Assembly: GCF_030232885.1 (NCBI RefSeq)
Contig: NZ_JASPGD010000005.1
Coordinates: forward strand, 97,600-161,599
DNA from: Corynebacterium sp. MSK297
GTDB lineage: Bacteria; Actinomycetota; Actinomycetes; Mycobacteriales; Mycobacteriaceae
Reading direction: 5' to 3'
DNA: 64,000 bases
The position numbers were made by a program, and so were the translations under genes. Below the pieces are notes generated by a model, which was not told the origin of the DNA, did not search any database, and saw only the letters and a program-made list of their open reading frames with translations. Within the stretch, counting starts at the first letter, position 1, and each line of letters opens with the position of its first letter. This document shows positions 44,712 to 53,100 of this stretch, one piece after another.

Positions 44712-45491
44712 TTAATCCAGGTATTTGCTTGGTACGCCGAATTTCTGCAGCTGTTCGTTGTTCCAGGAGGCCTCGACTTTCGCTGTGGCGCAGACGTGGG
44801 TTAGCTGTTTTTCCTGGCTGGGCATCCGGCGCATGCGGCTAAGCAGCGTCGTCAAGGTTTCTGGCGTGTCGTGGAAGGCGGCCCAAGCGATGGCGGTGGC
44901 CATGTGTTCCAGGATGTAGCCGCGTGGCTGGCTGGCGTGTTTCGGTTTGGATGAGCGCTTGCCACCACCTTTCGGGCGGGCGTGGAGTTCTTGGTGGCTA
45001 ATGGCGGCAACTTCGCCGTCGCGGTTTTTCAGCATGCAGCTAAACGGCAGGTTGCAGTAGCCGTCTTCGTCGATGGTCTGCTTGACCCAGTTGACGAGCT
45101 CGTCGGAAAGCTCAACGTCGATGCTGACGCCGTTGCGCCCCGGCTTGAGGTATTGGAAGGATGCGGAGCGAGTCCAGACCTCGAAGCCGTTGCCGATGCG
45201 ACGTTGCAGCAGGGTTCCGACCATCACGTCGGCCATGGAAAAGAGGGTGCCGCCGAAGGCAACGCCGTGCATGTTGACGTTTTTCCAGGTGCGATTCCAG
45301 ACGATCTTGGCATAGGAAGCATCGGCGGTGATTTCTTCGATGCGGATTCCGGAGGCGCGGAGGGGTGGCCAGAGGTTGAGAATGCGCCGCAGGCTGTCGG
45401 GGCTGGACATCATGCGTTTAACCAATCGTTTTTGTAACGAAAGTGGTTTTGCGGTGCGATTTCCGGGGTTGATAATGCTCTTTAATTTCAT
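44712..45491 (-). CDS. Hotdog-fold thioesterase-like protein (DUF4442) with C-terminal extension
   Basis: A 259-residue protein. Residues about 25-170 form a DUF4442 hotdog domain (VNMHGVAFGGTLFSMADVMVG, with the usual HGG-type helix start), a family related to PaaI acyl-CoA thioesterases. A further 85 residues start with a basic PKGGGKRSSKPK stretch and are helical, an extension not usual in the family. Substrate unknown. It lies 24 bases upstream of the M20 peptidase on the same strand. Confidence 0.75.
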   Translation of the reverse strand: MKLKSIINPGNRTAKPLSLQKRLVKRMMSSPDSLRRILNLWPPLRASGIRIEEITADASYAKIVWNRTWKNVNMHGVAFGGTLFSMADVMVGTLLQRRIGNGFEVWTRSASFQYLKPGRNGVSIDVELSDELVNWVKQTIDEDGYCNLPFSCMLKNRDGEVAAISHQELHARPKGGGKRSSKPKHASQPRGYILEHMATAIAWAAFHDTPETLTTLLSRMRRMPSQEKQLTHVCATAKVEASWNNEQLQKFGVPSKYLD

Positions 45492-45611
45492 GAGTATTTA
45501 GCTTACGTAAGATGCGCCTGAGTTGTTCTAGGACACAATTGGGGGTGCTTTACGACGGCTAGTGGGCGTGTGAATTGAACGGTGTTTAAGGGATGTGATT
45601 AGGATAACGAC

Positions 45612-46592
45612 ATGAGCATTGTTGATATCGCCCGGGAGAAAGCACTGGAGCAAGGCGTCGGCCTGAGCCAGGACGAGTTACTGCAGGTTCTGCAGGTTGA
45701 TGATGAGACTCTGACAGAAATCGCTGACATCGCCCACCAAACCCGCCTGAAATGGTGCGGCCCCGACGTCGAAGTCGAAGGTATTATCTCTCTGAAAACC
45801 GGCGGCTGCCCAGAAGATTGCCACTTCTGCTCGCAGTCTGGCCTGTTTGAGTCGCCCGTGCGTGCGGTGCTGCTGAATATTAATGAGCTTATTGAAGCCG
45901 CCAAGCGCAACCAAAAGGTGGGCGCTACGGAATTCTGCATCGTCGCCGCCGTGAAGGGCCCGGATGAAAACCTGGTGCGCCAGGTAGAACGCGCCATTCC
46001 ACGCATTAAAGAAGAAGTCGATATCGAAATCTCGTGTTCGCTGGGTACCGTCACCCGTGAGCAGGTAGAACGCTTCAAGGCCGCGGGTGCGACTCGCTAT
46101 AACCACAACCTGGAAACCGCGCGTTCGCACTTCCCGAACGTCGTGACCACCCACACCTGGGAAGAGCGTCGTGAGACTCTGCAAAACGTGCGCGACGCTG
46201 GCCTGGAGGTGTGCTCCGGCGGCATCATCGGCATGGGCGAAAGCCTGGAACAGCGTGCCGAGTTCGCTGCCCAGCTGGCGGAAATCGAGCCACGCGAAGT
46301 TCCCATGAACTTCCTGGATCCACGCCCAGGCACCCCGTTTGCTGATTACCCACTGGTTCCACTCGGCGAAGCCCTGCGCGCTGTCGCCATGTTCCGCCTG
46401 GCCATGCCACGCACCGTCATCCGTTTCGCCGGTGGTCGTGAGCTTTCGCTGGGCACCGAAGGCTTCGAGAAGGGCTTGCTCGGCGGAATCAATGCGATCA
46501 TCGCTGGTAACTACTTGACGACGCTCGGTGAACGCATCGAAACCGATATGGAAACCTTGAACCGCATCGACCTGCCGATCAAGGCCCTGTAG
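45612..46592 (+). CDS. bioB: Biotin synthase
   Basis: A 326-residue radical-SAM enzyme. The SAM [4Fe-4S] cluster motif is CPEDCHFC (Cys 66, 70, 73). Later motifs are [19 protein letters not shown] and [10 protein letters not shown], and the length is close to normal. It inserts sulfur into dethiobiotin. The small gene after it, bsaP, encodes a biotin synthase accessory protein, so the two probably act as a unit. Corynebacteria commonly lack the first steps of pimelate synthesis and are biotin-dependent; no other bio genes are here. Confidence 0.95.
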   Translation: MSIVDIAREKALEQGVGLSQDELLQVLQVDDETLTEIADIAHQTRLKWCGPDVEVEGIISLKTGGCPEDCHFCSQSGLFESPVRAVLLNINELIEAAKRNQKVGATEFCIVAAVKGPDENLVRQVERAIPRIKEEVDIEISCSLGTVTREQVERFKAAGATRYNHNLETARSHFPNVVTTHTWEERRETLQNVRDAGLEVCSGGIIGMGESLEQRAEFAAQLAEIEPREVPMNFLDPRPGTPFADYPLVPLGEALRAVAMFRLAMPRTVIRFAGGRELSLGTEGFEKGLLGGINAIIAGNYLTTLGERIETDMETLNRIDLPIKAL

Positions 46593-46623
46593 GCCGAAAA
46601 TAGAGTTGTAGGCACGAACAACA

Positions 46624-46932
46624 ATGGCACGAGCAAAAGACCCCGCGCTGCAGACGAAAAACTCGCCGCTCGCGGTGGCGATGTGTGGCGACGATGAGCC
46701 GATCTTTCACCCGAATACCGGCACGGAGATCGCCAGCGGCGAAGAAATCCGGCTGAGCCCCTCACAGCAAGCCGGCTACGATGCTCCCCGTTTTTGCCAG
46801 CTGTGCGGGCGGCGGATGAAGGTCCAGATTCGTCCGGACGGTTGGCATGCAGAATGCTCCCGGCACGGGCTGGTCGATTCCGAGTGGATCTTCGAAGCCC
46901 AACTGCGCCGCAAACTAGGTGCAGGATACTAG
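46624..46932 (+). CDS. bsaP: Biotin synthase auxiliary protein
   Basis: A 102-residue protein with Cys-rich motifs: [26 protein letters not shown] and AECSRHG. This matches the small actinobacterial protein that binds an iron-sulfur cluster and is thought to let BioB turn over by resupplying its auxiliary cluster. It lies 31 bases after bioB on the same strand. Start ATG 46624. Confidence 0.82.
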   Translation: MARAKDPALQTKNSPLAVAMCGDDEPIFHPNTGTEIASGEEIRLSPSQQAGYDAPRFCQLCGRRMKVQIRPDGWHAECSRHGLVDSEWIFEAQLRRKLGAGY

Positions 46933-46940
46933 GTGCAGGA

Positions 46941-46984
46941 CAGCGGCGGCTGATTTCAGCCTGAGATAAATTAGCCGCTGTTTA
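46941..46984 (+). terminator. Candidate terminator after bsaP
   Basis: Outer arms CAGCGGC (46941-46947) and GCCGCTG (46974-46980) enclose an inner GGCTG/CAGCC hairpin (46948-46961), followed by a short TTTAT. It separates the bioB-bsaP pair from the sirtuin gene. Confidence 0.45.
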
Positions 46985-47030
46985 TGCGTGAGTGTTCCAG
47001 CATCCAGCACTAGCCCTTAGACTAGCGGGC

Positions 47031-47996
47031 GTGAGTTCACTATCGCAGGATTTCCGCCCGCAACCAGCCTTCGTTTCCGAAGCCATCAACCGCGCCCACC
47101 GTGGCGCGGTTCGCTCAATGGAGCGGGTGGTGGAAGAAACCGGCACCCCACACCCCTACCCAGACGTCGTCGACAAGATCGTCGACCAGTTACGCCTTGG
47201 CCCAGCCATGGTGCTGACCGGGGCAGGGGTGTCTACTGATTCTGGGATCCCGGATTATCGCGGGCCCAAAGGCAAGATGAACACGCACCGGCCGATGACT
47301 TACCAGGAGTTTTGCCACGATCCGGCGGCCTCGCACAGGTATTGGGCGCGCAGCTTCATTGGTTGGCGGCAGCTGGACCGGGCCGTACCCAATCGCACGC
47401 ATTACGCGCTGGTGGAACTTGAACGCGCCGGGTTTGTCCGCGGCGTATTGACGCAAAACGTCGACGGGCTGCATGCGGAAGCGGGGCACAACAATGTGGT
47501 GGCGTTGCACGGGAATTTGGATACGGTGTCGTGCTTGGATTGTGGTTTTAGCGAGCACCGTGACGGGTTGGATACGCGCTTGGAAGCGGCAAACCCGGGG
47601 TATTTGGAGGCGTTGTTATCGCAGGTTAAGCAGGTAAACCCCGATGGTGACGTTGATTTGCCGCAGTCTGCGGTGCAGCAGTTTCAGATGGTGGGCTGCC
47701 TGCGTTGTGGTTCGGTGCGTCTGAAACCGGATGTGGTGTATTTCGGTGAGGCTGTTCCGGAGGCGCGCAAGCAGCAGGCGCGGGCGATGGCGGCGGAATC
47801 GGCGTCGTTGCTTGTGGTCGGCTCGTCGTTGGCGGTGATGAGCGGTTACCGGTTTGTGTTGGACATGCTGGCATCGGGCCGCCCGGTGGCGGTGATCAAT
47901 GGTGGGCCGGGCAGGGCTGATGCGCGCGTGAACGTTTTGTGGCGCACGCAGGTGGGCCCGGCGTTTGATGATCTATTGGATGCGCTTGGGCTCTAG
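47031..47996 (+). CDS. Sir2-family NAD-dependent protein deacylase
   Basis: A 321-residue sirtuin. NAD-binding motifs are TGAGVSTDSGIPDYRG and TQNVDGLH; the catalytic His is in VALHGNL. A zinc site has Cys pairs SCLDC and GCLRC, set unusually far apart (about 70 residues). VGSSLAV and INGGPGRAD follow. The GTG at 47031 comes 7 bases after a TAGACT -10, so the mRNA is probably leaderless; the longer frame from 46992 is not needed. The wide insertion between the Cys pairs (QVKQVNPDGD) resembles the actinobacterial class II sirtuins. Confidence 0.9.
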   Translation: MSSLSQDFRPQPAFVSEAINRAHRGAVRSMERVVEETGTPHPYPDVVDKIVDQLRLGPAMVLTGAGVSTDSGIPDYRGPKGKMNTHRPMTYQEFCHDPAASHRYWARSFIGWRQLDRAVPNRTHYALVELERAGFVRGVLTQNVDGLHAEAGHNNVVALHGNLDTVSCLDCGFSEHRDGLDTRLEAANPGYLEALLSQVKQVNPDGDVDLPQSAVQQFQMVGCLRCGSVRLKPDVVYFGEAVPEARKQQARAMAAESASLLVVGSSLAVMSGYRFVLDMLASGRPVAVINGGPGRADARVNVLWRTQVGPAFDDLLDALGL

Positions 47997-48005
47997 ATTC
48001 CGGGG

Positions 48006-49226
48006 TTAGTTTTCGTGCTTTGGGGCTGTGCGCTTTAGGTTTGCCTCGCTGGCGCCCTTTTTCAGTCCGGTGCGGATGATCGCCCGGACGTGTTTGTTCA
48101 TGGGCAGGTCCTGGTGCTGCACATTGGCGCGCGGGATGATGTCTTGCACCCAGACGTTACGTACTTGGTGTGCCGGACCGTTGAGAAAGCAGGTTTCTGG
48201 TGGATGGACGACGGTGTCTTGTCGGCTGGCGATGCAGGTGTAGTCGACGCCGTCTTCTAGCTCGCCGCTGCCGTGTGTGCTGCTGTCGTTTTCATGTGCG
48301 CGACTGCTGTCATCGCTGTTGCCGTCGCCGCCGTCGTCGCCGTCGTTGAAGACCGCAAAGATTTCCGATCCGGTGATCTGCTGAAACCCAACTGGCCCGA
48401 ACCAGTGCTGAATCAGTGAGTGCATGATGTTTTCTGTCAGATTGTTGGTCACCAGTGGGCTCAAGATTCCGCCCATGGTGGTGCCGTGGTTCGGTGCGCC
48501 GAGGCTCACGAGGTGTTTGACGTAGTGCGCGTGGCCACTGGTGCGCATCCAGTAGCGGGCGAGCAGGCCGCCTTGGGAGTGCCCGATGAGGATGACTTGC
48601 TCCGCTCCGGTGATGGTGCGTACCGCTTCGATATAGGCCCCTAGCTGCACCGCGGATTCTTCCATGGCGGCGGTGCCGCGCTTGCCGTAGTCCGGGGCGA
48701 ACACGCACCAGCCGTCGGCACGCAGTTCGGTGCCGAGTTCTTGCCACACGCCTTTCGTGTCGACGGTGCCGTGGATCAGGATCACCGGCCAGGGCTTGTC
48801 TGCGGTGGGGCGGTCAGACCAATCGTCTTCGAAGACGCCGCGTGGTTTGAAGCGCGCACCGAGTGGCAGGTGGCGGGAGGTATCGAAATTATAGTCGGAT
48901 TCCTCTGCATGTTGTGAGGCATCCTCTGGTTCTGGAGCGTTTCCTGATTTGTGGTCGGTGGCGGCGTGATGGTGGCCGTGTTTGCCGCGCAGGTTGAGTG
49001 ATTCTGCGATCTCCGTGACGACGCTTTCGGGGATCTTGCTGGCGCTGACTTCCGTGGCGTGATGCGCTAGTGGTTCGGGGAGTTTCGAGGCGGGCACGCT
49101 GAACGACGGGGAGGTCAGTTCCGTCCATTGTTGGCTAAGGTGCCTGCGCAGCGAGTTTTTCAGCCGGGTGAGTGAATTGCTGACGGATTCGGTGAAGGAT
49201 TCCGTGTTGTGTTCCGCGTGTGCCAT
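48006..49226 (-). CDS. Alpha/beta-hydrolase, lipase/esterase type
   Basis: A 406-residue protein. After a charged N-terminal half of about 130 residues (histidine-rich GKHGHHHAATDHK near 80) comes a hydrolase fold with VILIHGTVDTKGVW (oxyanion loop), the nucleophile elbow IGHSQGGLLARYW and LGAPNHGT, as in LipA/triacylglycerol lipases. A Gly/Asp/Ser-rich insertion (DGDDGGDGNSDDSS) precedes the last His region. There is no signal peptide, so it appears intracellular. I start at ATG 49226 with AGGAAG upstream; the frame extends to 49265 without a ribosome site. It is convergent with the sirtuin. Confidence 0.78.
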   Translation of the reverse strand: MAHAEHNTESFTESVSNSLTRLKNSLRRHLSQQWTELTSPSFSVPASKLPEPLAHHATEVSASKIPESVVTEIAESLNLRGKHGHHHAATDHKSGNAPEPEDASQHAEESDYNFDTSRHLPLGARFKPRGVFEDDWSDRPTADKPWPVILIHGTVDTKGVWQELGTELRADGWCVFAPDYGKRGTAAMEESAVQLGAYIEAVRTITGAEQVILIGHSQGGLLARYWMRTSGHAHYVKHLVSLGAPNHGTTMGGILSPLVTNNLTENIMHSLIQHWFGPVGFQQITGSEIFAVFNDGDDGGDGNSDDSSRAHENDSSTHGSGELEDGVDYTCIASRQDTVVHPPETCFLNGPAHQVRNVWVQDIIPRANVQHQDLPMNKHVRAIIRTGLKKGASEANLKRTAPKHEN

Positions 49227-49496
49227 ATCGAATATCCATCTTCCTGGGATTGCAGATGGCTCCATTGTAGGTTCGAGTGTGGCTAGGTTCGGGTGCGGTT
49301 AGGCTCGGCGGTGTCGAGGCTTAAGGTGTCAGGATTTGGGTGCGTTTAGGCTTGGGGGAGGTCGAGGTTCCGAGCGTAGTGCGAAGTGCGGAAAGCAGGC
49401 AGCTGCCATTCGTCATGGCGCTGGCCTGGGGAAACGTGCTGAGTCCACCTTGTGTAGCCTGCTGCTGAATAAAAAGTACGAAAGTTTTAGTAGTAG

Positions 49497-49528
49497 GGGT
49501 TGACAACCCTAAGTTATGGGTCTAAAGT
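49497..49528 (+). promoter_or_regulatory. Strong promoter with dyad over the -35
   Basis: -35 TTGACA (49500-49505), 17-base spacer, -10 TAAAGT (49523-49528). The -35 is the centre of a perfect dyad GGGTTGACAACCC (49497-49509), which could be an operator. No coding start follows; a hairpin terminator lies about 75 bases downstream of the predicted start, so it probably drives a small RNA. Confidence 0.65.
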
Positions 49529-49534
49529 AAGGAT

Positions 49535-49639
49535 TACCTCAAGGGGTGATGGAGGGGCAGGCTCCGGCTCAACCATCTAAAATAATCAGTCATGGGAATA
49601 GGAACAACCGTCGGCGTAAGTCGGCGGTTGTTTCTTTTT
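49535..49639 (+). ncRNA. Candidate small RNA of about 105 nt
   Basis: It is bounded by the consensus promoter above and a strong terminator: AACAACCGTCG (49603-49613) pairs with CGGCGGTTGTT (49622-49632), loop of 8, followed by TCTTTTT. The body is purine-rich with exposed GGGG runs (CAAGGGGTGATGGAGGGGC) and has no open frame with a ribosome site. G-rich loops often act as antisense seeds on C-rich Shine-Dalgarno or coding sequence. It does not match the C-rich loops of the actinobacterial 6C RNA. The class and targets are unknown. Confidence 0.6.
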
Positions 49640-49873
49640 GTGTGCTTTGTACGCTGTCGCATATCCCCCGCTTTTTGCTTCGTTACCCGCGTAGCCCGTC
49701 GCCGGTAGTCATGTCTGTGGCCCCTTTTGCAAATAGTGAACGAAAAAGGCCGGTTTCAGGTGGTCTATTTGTAAAACGGGACCATATTCTGGTCGACGCC
49801 CCGACCAGACACACTTTTTGTCGTATGACCCGCTTTGTACGCATTATCGGTGTAGAAGGACTGAGCCTGACGT

Positions 49874-50230
49874 TTAGTTCTCGCTCGTTGTAGAACGTGC
49901 CTCTATCCACTGCCTTTCTTGGGGGAACACAAGAAATACCACGGCTACCACTGCAGGAAGAATCAAGCCTTTATAGTCTGCGGAGAGCACAGCAATACCT
50001 GCATAAATAAACGATAATGCTGTACCCGAGACGAGAAAGCACTGCAGCAGTCGGTTTTTATTTATCAGATATACCGCTACTGACGCTGTCAGAATTACAC
50101 ATGCAAACAGAATGAGGTGCAGGCCCTCGTGAAGGCCAGAGGAATCTATCCACTTAGTACCGCTGTAGCCTCCGGTAATAGCGGTATATATCACTGCGAA
50201 AGCTAGCACGAATATTTTTCGAGACGACAT
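49874..50230 (-). CDS. Small four-helix membrane protein of unknown function
   Basis: A 118-residue protein with four predicted helices (about 5-22, 36-55, 63-82 and 85-101) and a polar tail ending ARSTTSEN. GAGAGGAG precedes ATG 50230. It is more AT-rich than its neighbours. I do not recognise a family. Just downstream, an inverted repeat TCTGGTCG/CGACCAGA (49788-49809) may act as a terminator or operator. Between the small RNA and this gene (49640-49873) I see nothing else firm. Confidence 0.6.
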   Translation of the reverse strand: MSSRKIFVLAFAVIYTAITGGYSGTKWIDSSGLHEGLHLILFACVILTASVAVYLINKNRLLQCFLVSGTALSFIYAGIAVLSADYKGLILPAVVAVVFLVFPQERQWIEARSTTSEN

Positions 50231-50583
50231 ATAACTCCTCTCTAAGAATATCCATTTGAGTACGTATCAGGCTGGACACCGTTAACGCCACCACTAAGGC
50301 GGATATTACCTGGCCTTTAGCTGGCCAATAATTACCAGCTCGTACAACTTCTGCTGCTGCTTGCCATGTTTTCTACAGCTACGTTGTGTTCATGAGCAAT
50401 AGGTGAGGGGCATCGCACGGGTATGACACGGCATGACAGTTGTGGCAGCAACCCTTTGACGGTTTATTCGGGATAGCTAAGCCTGGGCTTTTGTGGCATG
50501 CAAGCGACGTCTGCCATACTTATTGCATAAACCAAAAAACTAGTAAGTAAATTCTTATATATCTATCTCGAGGAGGTTTTCTC
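50231..50583. other. Non-coding leader before nrdI
   Basis: About 350 bases with no gene. The part near 50500-50580 is AT-rich and ends with the GAGGAGG ribosome site of nrdI. I looked for an NrdR box pair and a cobalamin riboswitch, both common before ribonucleotide reductase genes, and could not identify either. Confidence 0.4.
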
Positions 50584-51042
50584 GTGGCTTCCACAGCGAA
50601 AGTACCACTCACTTTCGCCGAACTCGCCCCGGAGGAATCGCCAGACCTGGTGTATTTCTCCAGTGTTTCCGAAAACACGCACCGGTTCATCCAAAAACTA
50701 GGCCGTCCTGCAGTACGCATCCCCGTACACCCACGCAAAGAGGGCATGATTCGGGTTTCGCGTCCGTTTGTCCTGGTCACCCCGACCTACGGTGGCGGCG
50801 ATCGTCGTCGCGCCGTACCCAAGCAGGTTATTGCGTTTCTTAACGACGAAACCAACCGTGGCTTCATCCGCGGTGTTATCACGTCGGGAAACACCAATTT
50901 TGGCTCCGATTTTTGCATTGCCGGAGCAATCATTTCATCTAAATGCCAGGTCCCCGAGCTCTACCACTATGAGCTGTTGGGTACAGACCGCGACGCTGCA
51001 GTCGTGCGCGAAGGCCTGGATAAATTCTGGAAGGAGCAGTAG
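50584..51042 (+). CDS. nrdI: Flavodoxin-like NrdI
   Basis: A 152-residue NrdI. FMN-site segments are [22 protein letters not shown] and [17 protein letters not shown]. NrdI supplies superoxide or another oxidant to activate class Ib NrdF and, in class Ie systems, to hydroxylate the radical tyrosine of NrdF to DOPA. GTG 50584 with GAGGAGG is the start. It is followed after 3 bases by nrdF, without nrdE or nrdH, which normally accompany it. Confidence 0.93.
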   Translation: MASTAKVPLTFAELAPEESPDLVYFSSVSENTHRFIQKLGRPAVRIPVHPRKEGMIRVSRPFVLVTPTYGGGDRRRAVPKQVIAFLNDETNRGFIRGVITSGNTNFGSDFCIAGAIISSKCQVPELYHYELLGTDRDAAVVREGLDKFWKEQ

Positions 51043-51045
51043 TTA

Positions 51046-52050
51046 ATGACCATTTATGACTATTCCGCCACCCCAACGGCGTTTCGCGACGACCCCAAGG
51101 TGCGCCTACGGCCGGTGAACTGGAACCGGACCCAGGACGAGAAGGACTTGGAAGTCTGGAACCGTCTGACCTCCAATTTTTGGCTGCCAGAAAAGGTGCC
51201 GCTGTCCAATGATCATTCTGATTGGCGCAATCTCAGCGAGCTTGAGCGTGAATTAACGATGAAGGTATTTACTGGTTTGACCATGCTGGATACCGTGCAG
51301 GCTTCGGTCGGGGAAGTCAGCCAGATTCAGGATGCGCGCACCGAACACGAAGAGGCTGTTTATACCAATATTGCGTTCATGCAGGCCGTGCACGCGAAAT
51401 CCTATTCTTCCGTGTTTTCCACGCTCTCGAACACTGCAGAAATCGATGCGGCTTATCAGTGGGCCGTGGACAACGACGTGTTGCAGGCCCGGTCGAAAGC
51501 CGTGCTCAAGCACTACTACGGCGATAACACCCTCAAGCGCAAGGCGGCCGCCACCCTGTTGTCGTCGTTTTCATTGTATGCCGGGTTCTATCTTCCACTG
51601 TATTTCGCAGCCCGCGGCAAGCTGACCAATACTGCAGACATGGTTCGGCTCATTCTGCGCGATAAGGCGGTGCATGGCTATTACTCGGGCTATAAATTCC
51701 AGCGGGGCCTAGAAACCTACGATGCTGCGACGCAAGCGCAGGTTACAGGGTTTGTGTATGAGCTTCTCGACGAACTCTATGAGCTGGAACTAAGCTATTC
51801 TGAGGAACTTTACCGTCCTTTGGATCTTTACGACGACGTCGTAAAGTTCATTTGCTACAACGCGAATAAGGCGCTGATGAATTTGGGGTTGCAGCAACGT
51901 TTCAGTGATGAAGAATCTACTGTGAAGCCGGAGATCCTGGCCGCGCTCACCCCGGGATCGGATGAAAACCATGATTTCTTTTCTGGTTCTGGCTCCTCGT
52001 ATGTCATCGGCAAGGCCGAGGAAACTGAAGATGATGACTGGGATTTTTAG
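51046..52050 (+). CDS. nrdF: Ribonucleotide reductase small subunit, class Ie-like (metal-ligand-free) NrdF
   Basis: A 334-residue NrdF by fold and length, ending in DDDWDF, the tail that docks to NrdE. Of the six metal ligands of NrdF, Asp 82 (TMLDTVQ), His 116 and His 210 and the radical Tyr 120 (HAKSY) remain. The three other positions, Glu in class Ib, are Gln 113 (FMQAVH), Ser 173 (TLLSSF) and Lys 207 (LRDKAVH). This Gln-Ser-Lys set is the one known for metal-free class Ie proteins, in which the tyrosine is hydroxylated to DOPA with help from NrdI and forms the stable radical. I checked all three codons (CAG, TCG, AAG). It is coupled to nrdI; the NrdE partner must be elsewhere. Function follows from the residues and was not tested. 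Confidence 0.93.
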   Translation: MTIYDYSATPTAFRDDPKVRLRPVNWNRTQDEKDLEVWNRLTSNFWLPEKVPLSNDHSDWRNLSELERELTMKVFTGLTMLDTVQASVGEVSQIQDARTEHEEAVYTNIAFMQAVHAKSYSSVFSTLSNTAEIDAAYQWAVDNDVLQARSKAVLKHYYGDNTLKRKAAATLLSSFSLYAGFYLPLYFAARGKLTNTADMVRLILRDKAVHGYYSGYKFQRGLETYDAATQAQVTGFVYELLDELYELELSYSEELYRPLDLYDDVVKFICYNANKALMNLGLQQRFSDEESTVKPEILAALTPGSDENHDFFSGSGSSYVIGKAEETEDDDWDF

Positions 52051-52128
52051 ATTTCCCTGGAATAGACCCTGGAAATAGTATTCGTTTTTACACAAGCTCA
52101 CCATGCCGCAACCGCCGTCGGCAAGCGT

Positions 52129-52944
52129 TTAACGAGCACCCAATAACCGGACCAAATCATCCTGCTCGGGGGCGGGGTGTTGGCGCGCCGGACTCACCAG
52201 ATAGTGCCCATTGTGCGAGGTGACTTCGATAGGCCACTGATAGACAGAAGATAAAATTTCATCGGTATAGACCTCAGAAACCTCGCCCTTGGCAGCTATG
52301 GTGCCGTCGGCAAGACAAATGATGCGATCACAATAGGCCGCGGCCGCATTCAAATCATGCATGACCACAAAAACCGCGATATTGGCCTCATGCGCCAGAT
52401 TCTTCACCAACGCCAGCACCTGTTCTTGATGGCTGATGTCCAGCGCGGCAGTGGGTTCGTCCAAAAACACGATGGGAGTTTGCTGCGCCAAGACGCGTGC
52501 CAATGCCACCCGGGCCCGCTCACCACCAGAAAGCGTGGAAATATCGCGTTCTGCAAGGTGCGTGGTGTCCGTGGCTGCAAGTGCGGCATCGATGACTTGC
52601 TCGTCGACGTGCGGCTCCACCTGCTTTGCCCATGGGCGCCGCCCCATGGCCACCACATCGCGGACTAAAAACTCAAAAGAAACTGAAACATCCTGCAACA
52701 TCACTGCACGGATCAGCGCCAATTCCTTAGGTGAAGCCTGTGCCGGATCGACGCCTGCCAAGCTGATGCTGCCAGTTGTAGTCTCCAGATCACCGCACAT
52801 TGCGGCCAATAACGTGGATTTACCCGCACCATTCGGGCCGATCAGGCCGGTAACTTGCCCGGCTTCTGCGTGCACGTTGATATCGCGCAGCAAGGTCTTA
52901 TGGCCAATTTTCACACTCAGGCCGGAAATATCGACGATACTCAT
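52129..52944 (-). CDS. hmuV: Heme ABC transporter ATP-binding protein
   Basis: A 271-residue ABC ATPase of the FecE/HmuV group. Walker A is GPNGAGKST, the Q-loop region MLQDVSVSFEFLVRDVVAMGRRPW is typical of HmuV, the signature is LSGGERARVALAR, Walker B is IVFLDEPTAALD, and the switch His is in VMHDLNAAA. It should energise a heme or siderophore permease. The hmuT-hmuU pair at 41-43 kb lacks an ATPase, so this is its likely partner. Its start overlaps the stop of a permease relic (TAATG), showing it once followed its own hmuU. Confidence 0.9.
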   Translation of the reverse strand: MSIVDISGLSVKIGHKTLLRDINVHAEAGQVTGLIGPNGAGKSTLLAAMCGDLETTTGSISLAGVDPAQASPKELALIRAVMLQDVSVSFEFLVRDVVAMGRRPWAKQVEPHVDEQVIDAALAATDTTHLAERDISTLSGGERARVALARVLAQQTPIVFLDEPTAALDISHQEQVLALVKNLAHEANIAVFVVMHDLNAAAAYCDRIICLADGTIAAKGEVSEVYTDEILSSVYQWPIEVTSHNGHYLVSPARQHPAPEQDDLVRLLGAR

Positions 52945-53036
52945 TACACAGATCCTTTCTGCATCATCCTACGCAAGACAATGCAGAAGGTGGGCCCACC
53001 CACCAGGGCAGAGGCAGGGACCTGCACTAGCCCTGT
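52944..53036 (-). pseudogene. HmuU-type permease, C-terminal relic
   Basis: About 30 codons upstream of hmuV, ending at the TAA (52944-52946) that overlaps the hmuV ATG, read GLVQVPASALVGGPTFCIVL and RRMMQKGSV. This resembles the end of the intact HmuU at 43.3 kb (FTALVGGPTFFILLRAMMRRGQA). The rest of the permease is gone; the frame upstream has no helices. It shows that an hmuTUV-type locus was deleted down to hmuV here. Confidence 0.75.
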
Positions 53037-53100
53037 ACCAACCCCGCAATGACTAAGTGCCCTCGGCGCCTGTTTTCTTGCCGCTCTATACTGGGAGGGC

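Noticed and set aside
49683..49910. 75-codon minus-strand frame overlapping the four-helix membrane protein
   Set aside because: It overlaps a better-supported gene and crosses an inverted repeat; no ribosome site seen.
50390..50520. Possible cobalamin riboswitch before nrdI
   Set aside because: Some GC-rich pairing is present, but I could not find the conserved B12-box or core, so I did not call it.
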